This document shows positions 6,848-14,427 of a stretch of DNA of 22,534 bases, piece by piece. The notes beneath the pieces were generated by a model. It saw only the letters and a program-made list of their open reading frames with translations, was not told where the DNA came from and did no database searches. A program made the translations under genes and the position numbers. The DNA lies in contig NZ_DYZA01000135.1 of assembly GCF_020741395.1 (NCBI RefSeq), forward strand, positions 1 to 22,534. The letters are read 5' to 3'. Position 1 is the stretch's first letter, and each line of letters starts with the position of its first letter. The DNA is from Mailhella massiliensis. GTDB taxonomy: Bacteria; Desulfobacterota; Desulfovibrionia; Desulfovibrionales; Desulfovibrionaceae.

Positions 6848-8725
6848 ATGTCAAAATCCATAAGAGACGAGAAGCTTCCCCAGTCGTCGTTTTCCTTTCT
6901 GCCCTATGAAAGCGTGCGTGCTTTCACGGATGCTCTTTCCGCAGGGGTACTGCTCGTCGATGCCGAAGGAGTGCTTTACCATATCAATCAGGCCGCGAAG
7001 CTTCTGCATCAGGGGGGAAACATCCCGGAGAAGGGTTTTCCCCTGGCCGATTTCAGCCCCCACGACTGGGTAGAGGTGCGCAAGGTCCTTGCCACCGGCA
7101 TCCCGCAGATATGTTCCCTTCTGCGTCTGCCCATGGCCACGGTGGTGGTCAGTCGCATGCCCGTGGAGCACAACGGGGTCACGGCGGGCGTCATCACCAT
7201 GATGCAGGATATCAACAATTTCACCGCAATCATCCACGAATTTCCCGAATATGCAAACCTGGCCCGTGAATTTGAAAACGTGGTGGATCAGTTTGAAGAT
7301 ATTTTTCTCACACTGAACAGCCGCGGCGTCATCCGCAGCGTGAACTCTGCCTACGAAAAACTCATTCTTCTCGGGAGGCAGGGGCTTGTGGGGCGGCATA
7401 TTGAAGACATACAGCGCTCTCCCCGTACGCTGGCGGTTCTTTTCAAACAGGCCGGGGCCTCGGGTGCCAGAGTCACCATGCCCGTGACTCTGCCTACGGG
7501 ACAAACCTATCAGGGCAGCGCTACCCCCGCGTTCGACGATTCGGGCAACCTTTTCCGTGTGATGCTCCAGCTCAAAAGTTCGGCCGTATCCCTGCAGGAA
7601 GCGGAGGCGGGCGCCGTTTCCGCAACGCCCAAGCTCAGCATGCCTTCCGCGGAACTGCAGAGAATATGCAATGCCTCGGGCTTCACGGTGCACAGCTCCG
7701 TCATGAATCAGGTAGTGCAGCAGGCGCTCAAGGTAAGCAAAACCAGCTCCTGCGTGCTCATCACCGGTGAATCCGGCGTAGGCAAGACCATGCTCGCCTC
7801 CCTCATCCACAACAACAGCAACCGCAGTTCCCGGCCCTTTGTCGTCATCAACTGCGGAGCTATCCCGGAACAGCTTCTGGAAAGCGAGCTTTTCGGCTAT
7901 GAGAAGGGGGCCTTCACCGGCGCCAGCGCCCACGGCAAGATGGGCCTTATAGAAACGGCGGACAAGGGCACGCTCTTTCTCGACGAAATAGGCGAGTTGC
8001 AATACAGCCTTCAGTCCAAGCTTCTGGAGGTGTTCGAGAAAAAGTCCTTCATCCGTGTGGGCGGCACCAGGCGCACCTCGGTGGACATACGCATCCTTGC
8101 CGCCACCAACAAGAACCTGGCCGAGGAGGTGGAGAAAGGGAACTTCAGGCGAGATCTTTTTTACCGGCTCAACGTCATACCCATCGTCATCCCGCCCCTG
8201 CGCGAGAGGCCGGAAGACGTCCGCGCCATGATCGATCAGCTCATAGGGCAGTATAATTCTCAGAACAACACCGCAAAGAGCATGTCGCCCGAGCTTCTGC
8301 GCTGGCTTTTGCGTTACCCTTTCCGGGGCAACATGCGCGAGCTTGTCAATATCATGGAGTGGCTGCTTGTCATGAGCGAGGGCGATACGCTGGAGCTGCA
8401 CGATCTGCCCGCACGCCTCCAGCAGGAGTATCAGCTTACCACACAGGAGCGCGTGGAGCCGGCCTTGCTGCCGGATATCACGCAGCCTGTGTCGGGAGCG
8501 GGCGGAACGGCCTTTTCGGCAGGCCTTCAGGAGGGAACGCTGTCCCTCAAGGATGCCATGGCAGCCTTTGAAAAGGAATATCTGGAAAGGGCTATGGCGA
8601 AGTACGGTTCCATTCAGGCCGTTTCCGAAGTGCTGGACGTGCATTTCTCCACGCTGTGGCGCAAACTGGTCAAATACGAGCTGGTGCAGAAACACGCTGC
8701 GCAGGAGAAAAAATATGTCCCATGA
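6848..8725 (+). CDS. PAS-AAA+-Fis sigma-54-dependent transcriptional activator
   Basis: This 625-aa enhancer-binding protein has no receiver domain. Two PAS-like sensor segments occupy about residues 22-130 and 142-245. The AAA+ domain (about 275-510) has Walker A GESGVGKT (307-314), the sigma-54 contact loop GAFTGA (354-359) and Walker B GTLFLDE (374-380). A Fis-type helix-turn-helix lies at about 570-612. It probably senses a small molecule or redox state through the PAS region and activates sigma-54 promoters. The clear -24/-12 element ahead of the dehydrogenase gene about 1.1 kb downstream is the natural target, and autoregulation of the GRE operon is possible. It starts 12 nt after the GRE2 stop with no strong ribosome site, suggesting translational coupling, and its end overlaps AE2. 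Confidence 0.93.
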   Translation: MSKSIRDEKLPQSSFSFLPYESVRAFTDALSAGVLLVDAEGVLYHINQAAKLLHQGGNIPEKGFPLADFSPHDWVEVRKVLATGIPQICSLLRLPMATVVVSRMPVEHNGVTAGVITMMQDINNFTAIIHEFPEYANLAREFENVVDQFEDIFLTLNSRGVIRSVNSAYEKLILLGRQGLVGRHIEDIQRSPRTLAVLFKQAGASGARVTMPVTLPTGQTYQGSATPAFDDSGNLFRVMLQLKSSAVSLQEAEAGAVSATPKLSMPSAELQRICNASGFTVHSSVMNQVVQQALKVSKTSSCVLITGESGVGKTMLASLIHNNSNRSSRPFVVINCGAIPEQLLESELFGYEKGAFTGASAHGKMGLIETADKGTLFLDEIGELQYSLQSKLLEVFEKKSFIRVGGTRRTSVDIRILAATNKNLAEEVEKGNFRRDLFYRLNVIPIVIPPLRERPEDVRAMIDQLIGQYNSQNNTAKSMSPELLRWLLRYPFRGNMRELVNIMEWLLVMSEGDTLELHDLPARLQQEYQLTTQERVEPALLPDITQPVSGAGGTAFSAGLQEGTLSLKDAMAAFEKEYLERAMAKYGSIQAVSEVLDVHFSTLWRKLVKYELVQKHAAQEKKYVP

Positions 8726-9641
8726 GTCCACGCCGCTTCTTATCAGCGGAATCCAGCATTTTTCTCCCTGTCCGGGGCATGGCCTGCGTACCACGATTTT
8801 TTTCACGGGTTGCCCGCTGCGCTGTTTCTGGTGCTGCAATCCCGAATGTCGTCGCAACCGGCCCGTACTTGTTTGCAATACGGAAAAATGCATCGGGCCT
8901 TCCGTATGCAGGCATTGTGTGGGGTCCTGTCCGCAGGGCGCCATATATATCGGCAAGAAAGCTATCCGCGTGGCGCGCGACCTGTGCACCGACTGCGGGG
9001 AATGTGTGTCGCGCTGTCCTTCCGGCGCGCTGTTCATGAGCGCCCGTGCCATGACTCTGGAAGAGATCATGGAGGACGTGCTCAAGGATAAGGATTACAT
9101 TATGGACGGCGGCGGAATCACCCTGAGCGGAGGGGAGCCCATGATGCATCCGCACAAGGCCGCTGGCCTCATGCGTCTCGCCCATGAGGAGGGGCTGCAC
9201 ACGGCCATGGAGACCTGCGGCTTTTTCGATCTCGACGCCCCGCACACCATAGCGGCTCTGCGTGAGACCGACCTTCTTTTCTTCGACATAAAGCACAGCG
9301 ACCCTCTGGCGCACCGCCGGGGCACGGGCGTGGACAATTCCCGTATCCTCTGCAATTTCCAGCGGATAGCCGAAGAGTTTCCCGGCCTTGAGATCAACAG
9401 CCGCACCCTCATTGTGCCCGGCTTCAACGACGATACCGTCACCATGCGCAACATCGCCCGTATCGTGAAGAAGACAGGTTCGTTTGTGCATATTCTGGAA
9501 ACTTGTTCCACGCTGTGCGAAGACAAGTATGCACAGATGGGCCTGCCCTTCGGCTATTCCAGGCGTTCCCTGCCGCAGGAGAAGCTGGAAGCCATTGTGG
9601 ATGTGTTTCAGGAAGAGGGCCTTTCCGTGGAACTGCGCTAG
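8715..9641 (+). CDS. Glycyl-radical-enzyme activating protein 2, divergent recognition motifs
   Basis: This is a 308-aa radical SAM activase. ATG 8715 is chosen because AGGAG sits at 8703-8707; the start overlaps the regulator stop by 11 bp, indicating coupling. The frame stays open upstream, but that part is the regulator's coding sequence. The catalytic core is intact: GCPLRCFWC gives C33, C37 and C40, SGGEP is at 138-142, and a second ferredoxin cluster is C91, C94, C97, C101. The first ferredoxin cluster has unusual spacing (C59-x5-C65-xx-C68-xxx-C72). Two conserved activase motifs are changed: HDGPGIRT (as in AE1) becomes CPGHGLRT (C19-T26), losing the Asp, and the C-terminal P/A-x-H before the KY..LG region reads LETCSTLCEDKY. 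It may be tuned to the altered glycyl loop of GRE2, though it could also serve GRE1 or a GRE elsewhere. Confidence 0.88.
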   Translation: MSHESTPLLISGIQHFSPCPGHGLRTTIFFTGCPLRCFWCCNPECRRNRPVLVCNTEKCIGPSVCRHCVGSCPQGAIYIGKKAIRVARDLCTDCGECVSRCPSGALFMSARAMTLEEIMEDVLKDKDYIMDGGGITLSGGEPMMHPHKAAGLMRLAHEEGLHTAMETCGFFDLDAPHTIAALRETDLLFFDIKHSDPLAHRRGTGVDNSRILCNFQRIAEEFPGLEINSRTLIVPGFNDDTVTMRNIARIVKKTGSFVHILETCSTLCEDKYAQMGLPFGYSRRSLPQEKLEAIVDVFQEEGLSVELR

Positions 9642-9710
9642 TCCGCTGTCCGCAGCGCGCCGCGTTCCTTGCCGCCGTTTTTTCAGGTTCCCGGGGCAGT
9701 TCAGGGGCCT

Positions 9711-9724
9711 TTGCGTACATGCAA
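9711..9724 (+). promoter_or_regulatory. Imperfect palindrome, possible upstream activator site
   Basis: TTGCGTACATGCAA is an imperfect inverted repeat with arms TTGC/GCAA, centred about 95 bp upstream of the predicted start site of the dehydrogenase promoter. That is the usual distance for an enhancer bound by a sigma-54 activator. The A+T-rich tract at 9751-9787 between it and the promoter could allow bending. Only one copy is seen, so support is weak. Confidence 0.25.
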
Positions 9725-9786
9725 GCTCCGGGAAAAAGTGAGGTGTGTACTTTTATAATACAGTGAAAAATAAAAATAAATTATAT

Positions 9787-9803
9787 CTGGCATAAAATGT
9801 GCA
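9787..9803 (+). promoter_or_regulatory. Sigma-54 (-24/-12) promoter for the dehydrogenase gene
   Basis: CTGGCATAAAATGTGCA matches the TGGCAC-N5-TTGCA consensus, with the invariant GG (9789-9790) and GC (9801-9802) separated by exactly 10 nt. It lies in an A+T-rich island in otherwise G+C-rich DNA, 40 nt before the ATG at 9843. Transcription would start near 9814. It is the expected target of the adjacent PAS-type sigma-54 activator. Confidence 0.75.
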
Positions 9804-9842
9804 GAAGGGTTTGCATCGTTCATTTCAACCAGGGGGCAGACC

Positions 9843-10961
9843 ATGCTGCAACTTCAGTTCAAGCCGGAACTTCATTATTTCGATACCTGCCGCGAATTTG
9901 TGGGGCATTTCCAGCTCACGGCGGAGGATATCGTGCTCAGCAACAGATATATTTACGAGCCCTTCCTCGGCCCCTTCCGCCTTCCCGCGAAGGTCCTGTA
10001 TCAGGAAGATTTCGGGGTGGGGGAACCGACCGACCTCATGGTGGACGCCATTCTGGAGCGCATGGAAGGTATGGGCGGGGGGCGCGTCGTCGCCATAGGC
10101 GGCGGTACCATCATCGACATTGCCAAGGTGCTGGCCGTGGCCCCGGCCGGTGCGCGCACGGACGACCTTTACCGCGACATGGCGCATCTTGAGGCGCAGC
10201 GCGAGCTTGTCCTTCTGCCGACCACCTGCGGCACGGGGAGCGAAGTGACCAGTATTTCCATCCTCAACCGGACGAAGCTGGGCAGCAAGATGGGCCTGGT
10301 TTCCCCGGCTATGTTCGCCCGGCAGGCCGTAATGGTGCCGGAGCTGCTTTCGAGCCTGCCGTGGGGCGTGTTCGCCACAAGCTCCATCGACGCGCTGGTG
10401 CATGCCGTGGAATCGGCCCTTTCCCCGAAGGCCACGCCCTATACCCTTGTTTTCAGCCATAAGGCCATGGAGCTCATCCTGCGCGGCTATCAGGCCATAC
10501 GGAGAGAGGGGAGGGACGCATACAGAAAGTTCATGAAGGATTTTCTCCTTGCCAGCAATTTCGCGGGGCTCGCCTTCGGTACTGCGGGCTGCGCCGCCGT
10601 GCATGCACTGAGCTATCCCCTGGGCGGAACGTATCATGTGCCTCACGGGGAATCCAACTATGCGCTTTTTACGGCCGTGCTCACGGCCTACGGGAAGGCG
10701 GGACTCTCAGGACGGCTTGCGGAACTGGCCGATGCGCTCGCCGCGCTTCTCTCCTGCCGCAGGGAAGAGGCCTTTGATAAGCTCGCGGAGCTTCTTTCCT
10801 TCCTCCTTCCCTTGAAGAGGCTGCACGAATACGGCATGACGGAACAGGACATACCCCTGTTTGCGCACAACGTGATCGCCACGCAGCAGCGGCTTCTGGC
10901 CAACAATTTCATGCCTCTTTCCGAGGCTGAGGTGGCGGACATATACGCTTCCCGCCTGTAG
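9843..10961 (+). CDS. Iron-type alcohol dehydrogenase, 4-hydroxybutyrate dehydrogenase-like
   Basis: This 372-aa group III (Fe-dependent) alcohol dehydrogenase closely resembles, from memory, the 371-aa Clostridium kluyveri 4-hydroxybutyrate dehydrogenase: FDT..EF near the N-terminus, LPTTCGTGSEVT, FATSSIDALVHA.E, HALSYPLGGTYHVPHGE.NY and LREYGM-like and QQRLL.NN segments. NAD binding is through IGGGTIIDIAK (85-95). The metal ligands D183, H187, H254 and H268 are present with family spacing. The family enzyme interconverts succinate semialdehyde and 4-hydroxybutyrate; relatives also reduce other anionic aldehydes such as sulfoaldehydes. Located behind a sigma-54 promoter and after the GRE genes, it probably reduces the aldehyde made by GRE1, recycling NADH. 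A GGGGGCAG ribosome site is close by, and an intrinsic terminator follows. The exact substrate is inferred. Confidence 0.9.
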   Translation: MLQLQFKPELHYFDTCREFVGHFQLTAEDIVLSNRYIYEPFLGPFRLPAKVLYQEDFGVGEPTDLMVDAILERMEGMGGGRVVAIGGGTIIDIAKVLAVAPAGARTDDLYRDMAHLEAQRELVLLPTTCGTGSEVTSISILNRTKLGSKMGLVSPAMFARQAVMVPELLSSLPWGVFATSSIDALVHAVESALSPKATPYTLVFSHKAMELILRGYQAIRREGRDAYRKFMKDFLLASNFAGLAFGTAGCAAVHALSYPLGGTYHVPHGESNYALFTAVLTAYGKAGLSGRLAELADALAALLSCRREEAFDKLAELLSFLLPLKRLHEYGMTEQDIPLFAHNVIATQQRLLANNFMPLSEAEVADIYASRL

Positions 10962-11344
10962 GCGTCGCAGGGCGCAAGAACCCGATGGACGCAGGACGGC
11001 GCGCCTGAGGGCAGGCATGCGCCGCCACAAAAAAAGGCGAAAAGGGCCGGATGAAACTTCCGGCCTTTTTTTGTTCCGGTGAGGGGAGCTTTCGGGCAGG
11101 CGTCCGCCTCTCCCGCGCGGGCAGGAGCCGGGCGTTTCCCTTTTGCGCGCTTTTGTGCTAGGCTTGCGCCCTGCATGTCGCGCCCTTGCGCGGCGTTTTT
11201 GGAAAAGAGGCGCGTTCTTCCCCCCCCTGCGCCTGTCGGCGTTTTCTGCCGTCCGGCGTCGGGTTTTTCCGCCCCGGGCTTTTCCCGGAAGCGTTCGGGA
11301 AAGGGCGCGTTTTCTGACATGGATTTCTTTTTTCAGGGCCAGAT
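10962..11344. other. Intergenic region between dehydrogenase and hypE
   Basis: These 383 nt contain no convincing gene. They hold the terminator at 11045-11071 and then about 270 nt of G+C-rich leader before hypE. Short open frames here lack ribosome sites and have no recognisable product. A weak GG-N10-GC match (11161-11174) is too poor to call as a promoter. Confidence 0.6.
11045..11071 (+). terminator. Intrinsic terminator after the dehydrogenase gene
   Basis: GGCCGGA (11045-11051) pairs with TCCGGCC (11059-11065) across a 7-nt loop and is followed by a run of T. It closes the glycyl-radical locus and separates it from hypE. Confidence 0.85.
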
Positions 11345-12337
11345 ATGAAGATTCTTCTCGACAGCGGCAGCGGCGGCAGGGCGTCGCAACGGCTCATAGC
11401 CGACGTTTTTCTCCGGCATTTCGACAACGGCATTCTGCGCCGCATGGACGACGCGGCCCTGCTCCATCTTTCCGGGCCCGTGGCCATGAGTACCGACGGC
11501 TACACCGTGACGCCTCTGTTTTTCCCCGGCGGGAGCATAGGCACCCTTGCCGTGCACGGCACGGTGAACGACGTCTCCATGCTGGGCGCGCGGCCGAGGT
11601 ACCTTTCCTGCGCTTTCATCCTGGAAGAGGGGCTGGAAATGGAGGTATTGGAAAGGGCCGTGGCCGACATGGCCCTTGCCGCACGGAAGGCGGGTGTGGA
11701 GATAGTCACGGGCGATACCAAGGTGGTGCCGAAGGGCGCGTGCGACGCCATGTTCATCACCACGGCCGGCGTGGGGGAAATGCTGCCCGGGGCCTCGCCG
11801 TCCGGCCATTGCGCGCAGCCCGGCGACGCCATACTCGTGAGCGGGGCCATGGGCGACCACGGCCTTGCCGTCATGGCCGGGCGTCTCTCCTTTGTGAGCG
11901 ATGTACGAAGCGACAGCGCGCCTTTGAATCGCATGGTGGAACGCCTCATTCTTGAGGTTGGGGATATTCATGTGTTGCGCGACCCCACGCGCGGGGGGCT
12001 CGCCACCACGCTGAACGAGATAGCCGAGCAGTCCGGTGTGGGCTGTGTGGTGGATGAGGCGGCCGTGCCCGTGCATGAGAATGTGCGCGCAGGCTGCGAT
12101 ATCCTTGGGATGGATCCTTTGTATCTTGCCAACGAGGGGAAGCTCATCTGCATACTGCCCCGCGAAAAGGCGGAGGCGGCTCTTGCCGTCATGCACGGGA
12201 GCGAGTTCGGGGCCGAAGCCGCGCTCATAGGCGAAGTGACGGAGTCGGCAAGGCCCCGGGTGGAGCTTCGCACCTTCATGGGCGGCACGCGGCTTCTTTC
12301 CATGCTGGAAGGGGCGCAGCTGCCCCGCATCTGCTGA
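11345..12337 (+). CDS. hypE: Hydrogenase maturation protein HypE
   Basis: This 330-aa protein is of standard length. HypE dehydrates the thiocarbamate that HypF places on its C-terminal Cys, giving the thiocyanate that supplies the cyanide ligands of [NiFe]-hydrogenase. The sequence ends in PRIC, which is the diagnostic terminal cysteine (Cys330). The PurM/HypE-type ATP-binding fold shows in STDGYTVTPLFFPGG, GTVNDVSMLGARP, TGDTKVV and DPTRGGLATTLNE. The ribosome site is weak and the first codon is ATG 11345. No other hyp gene is in the window, so it is detached from the usual hyp cluster. The next gene starts 7 nt after its stop, indicating one transcript with the glycosyltransferase and tatD. 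Confidence 0.95.
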   Translation: MKILLDSGSGGRASQRLIADVFLRHFDNGILRRMDDAALLHLSGPVAMSTDGYTVTPLFFPGGSIGTLAVHGTVNDVSMLGARPRYLSCAFILEEGLEMEVLERAVADMALAARKAGVEIVTGDTKVVPKGACDAMFITTAGVGEMLPGASPSGHCAQPGDAILVSGAMGDHGLAVMAGRLSFVSDVRSDSAPLNRMVERLILEVGDIHVLRDPTRGGLATTLNEIAEQSGVGCVVDEAAVPVHENVRAGCDILGMDPLYLANEGKLICILPREKAEAALAVMHGSEFGAEAALIGEVTESARPRVELRTFMGGTRLLSMLEGAQLPRIC

Positions 12338-12344
12338 GGAAAAC

Positions 12345-13403
12345 ATGCGTATCGCCGTCTGGAATACCGCGTTTCTGGGAGATTCCGTCCTTACCCTGCC
12401 GCTCATCCGCACCCTCAAGGCCGCCTGGCCCGAGGCGGAGGTGGATTTTTATGTGCGCGGCGGCCTTGCCGCCCTCTACGAAGCGCAGCCCGAGCTTGCC
12501 CATGTGTACGCATGCGACAAGCGCGGGAAAGACAGGGGCTTTGCCGCCGTGCGGCGGCAGGGCAGGGAGGTTGCGGAGCGCAGGTACGATATCTGGGTGG
12601 ATGCCCACCTCAGCCTGCGAAGCTCCTTCATGGCCTGGGCAAGCCGCGCCCCCGTGCGCGCAGGCTACCGCGAGGCATGCCTCTCACGCCTGGCTTTCAC
12701 CAGAAGCGTCGGCCGCAGGTTCCATGAATTGCAGGAAATAGAGCGCCTTCTGCTTCTGGCGGAGGCAATAGGCGTGCCTTCCGCCGTGCTGGAGAATGAA
12801 GCGCTGCACTGGCCGGAACTGGTGCTGCCCGCCCATGCCCATGAGCAGGCGAAGGAGCTGCTTGGCCCTCTGCCCGAAGGGCCGGCCATAGGTATTCATC
12901 CCGGTTCGGTATGGTCTACCAAACGCTGGACGCCGGAAGGTTTTGCCTTTATTCTGCGCCGTGCGCTTTCGCGCGGCGTGAATGTCGTGCTTCTCGCAGG
13001 CCCCGGCGAGGAGTCCACGGTGGCAAAGGTGCGCGCTCTTGCGGGCGTGGAGGAAGGGGAGGCGCATTTTCTCGACCTTTCGGGCAAAACTTCGCTTCTT
13101 TCCCTGGCCGCCGTGCTGGGCAGGCTCGACGATTACGTCACCAACGATTCCGGCCCCATGCACCTTGCCTGGGCGCAGCATACCCCGGTTACGGCCCTGT
13201 TCGGCCCCACGGTGCGGGCGCTCGGCTTTACTCCGCGCGGGGAAAGAAGCAGCGTGCTGGAAGTGGAGCTTCCCTGCCGTCCCTGCGGCCTGCACGGCCA
13301 CAAGGCCTGCCCGAAGGGGCATTTTGACTGCATGAAGCGTATCGACCCGGAAGCCGTATGGCGCGATGTGGAAATCAAGCTTACGGCGCAAACTCAGGAA
13401 TAA
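12345..13403 (+). CDS. Glycosyltransferase family 9 protein (ADP-heptose:LPS heptosyltransferase-like)
   Basis: This 352-aa GT-B glycosyltransferase probably adds heptose or a related sugar to the lipopolysaccharide core at the inner face of the cytoplasmic membrane. The N-terminus MRIAVWNTAFLGDSVLTLP has the LGD acceptor/start motif of the RfaF/WaaF family. The C-terminal half has GIHPGSVWSTKRWTPEGFA and VTNDSGPMHLAWA, then TALFGPT, the classic nucleotide-sugar site. A Cys-rich end (PCRPCGLHGHKACPKGHFDC) is also common in heptosyltransferases. It sits 7 nt after hypE and 3 nt before tatD. The exact core position is not inferable. Confidence 0.88.
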   Translation: MRIAVWNTAFLGDSVLTLPLIRTLKAAWPEAEVDFYVRGGLAALYEAQPELAHVYACDKRGKDRGFAAVRRQGREVAERRYDIWVDAHLSLRSSFMAWASRAPVRAGYREACLSRLAFTRSVGRRFHELQEIERLLLLAEAIGVPSAVLENEALHWPELVLPAHAHEQAKELLGPLPEGPAIGIHPGSVWSTKRWTPEGFAFILRRALSRGVNVVLLAGPGEESTVAKVRALAGVEEGEAHFLDLSGKTSLLSLAAVLGRLDDYVTNDSGPMHLAWAQHTPVTALFGPTVRALGFTPRGERSSVLEVELPCRPCGLHGHKACPKGHFDCMKRIDPEAVWRDVEIKLTAQTQE

Positions 13404-13406
13404 GCC

Positions 13407-14252
13407 ATGTCTTCATCCAAACAGAGGCCCCTGCCCCAGAGCCTGGGCCTGCCCTTCACCGGAGCAGACAGCCACGCCCATCTTGACGATGAGCGCCTTC
13501 TGCCCGACCTTTCCGGCATGCTGGAGCGCGCCGCCTCTTCCGGCGTGTCCCTCATCGTCCACATGTTTCTCCTGCATGAACGCTACGCGGCGAACCGCGA
13601 TTTTATTCTTGAGGCGGCCTCCTCCCTGCCCCGGGCTCCGGAGATCTGCTTTGCCCGCGGCCTGCACCCGGAAGACGTGCTCAGGGCGGACGAGGAGGAA
13701 TGGGAACATCTGGTGGAGGAGGTGAGAAGCGATCCGCTCATCCGCGCTGTGGGCGAAATAGGGCTGGATAACCACTATGAGGAAGGCTATTCTCCCTCCG
13801 CGCTTCAGGGGCCGTGGTTCCGTCGCCAGCTCAGGCTGGCAAAGGAGCTGGATAAGCCCGTCATCATCCATTCCCGCGACGCATGGGACGAGATGTTCGC
13901 CATACTGGATGAAGAGGACATGCGCGGCCGCCCGCTTCTCTGGCACTGTTTCGGCGGCGATGCGGCGCGGGCAAGGCAGATCGCGGAGCGCGGCTGGCAC
14001 ATCGCCTTCGGCGGGGCCTCCACCTTCAAGGCCAACGCCTTTGTGCGCGAAGCCCTGCACGAGGTGCCTCTCGACAGGCTGCACCTTGAGACGGACTGCC
14101 CTTATCTTGCACCTCAGCCGTGGCGCGGCAGGACCAACGAGCCTGCGCTTACCGTGTTCACGGCCGAGTGCCTTGCGGCCGAACTTTGCATGGGCACGGA
14201 AGAGCTCTGGACGCTGACCGGAGAGAACACGCGGCGCTTTTTCGGCATGTAG
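13407..14252 (+). CDS. tatD: TatD-family metal-dependent hydrolase / DNase
   Basis: This 281-aa TIM-barrel hydrolase has the full TatD signature: DSHAHLD (first metal His pair), GEIGLD, PVIIHSRDAWDE, LWHCFGGD, and LETDCPYLAPQPWRGRTNEPA near the C-terminus. Family members are 3'-5' exonucleases involved in DNA repair and RNA quality control. It is slightly longer than the usual ~260 aa because of an N-terminal lead of about 20 residues. The start at ATG 13407 is only 3 nt after the glycosyltransferase stop, so it is probably coupled. Unlike the edge protein at 1-819, its metal ligands are intact. Confidence 0.92.
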   Translation: MSSSKQRPLPQSLGLPFTGADSHAHLDDERLLPDLSGMLERAASSGVSLIVHMFLLHERYAANRDFILEAASSLPRAPEICFARGLHPEDVLRADEEEWEHLVEEVRSDPLIRAVGEIGLDNHYEEGYSPSALQGPWFRRQLRLAKELDKPVIIHSRDAWDEMFAILDEEDMRGRPLLWHCFGGDAARARQIAERGWHIAFGGASTFKANAFVREALHEVPLDRLHLETDCPYLAPQPWRGRTNEPALTVFTAECLAAELCMGTEELWTLTGENTRRFFGM

Positions 14253-14427
14253 AGGTGCGGAGTCTCCGCGCATGTTGCCCCGCGCATGCGATGCGCGAAG
14301 GCCTTCGCTCCGCGCGCGGACGAGGAACGGGGCGCGCTTTCGGCTGCGGGGCGGAGAGCCGCCCGCAAAGGCCGCATACCTCAAAAGACACCAACGCTCC
14401 AAAGAGCGAGTATTTTCAGGAGACAAG

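Noticed and set aside
954..9085. Very long antisense open frames opposite GRE1, GRE2 and the activator
   Set aside because: They lie exactly opposite well-identified genes, have low-complexity His/Gly/Ala/Arg-rich composition typical of high-G+C shadows, and show no domain.
11158..11176. GG-N10-GC match (TAGGCTTGCGCCCTGCAT) upstream of hypE as a sigma-54 promoter
   Set aside because: Several consensus positions mismatch, such spacing is frequent by chance in G+C-rich DNA, and the site is about 160 nt from the start codon.
14272..14427. 52-residue N-terminal extension of MiaB
   Set aside because: It is Arg/Ala-rich, contains the hairpin cluster, and the MiaB family starts at the position of ATG 14428, which has a strong ribosome site.
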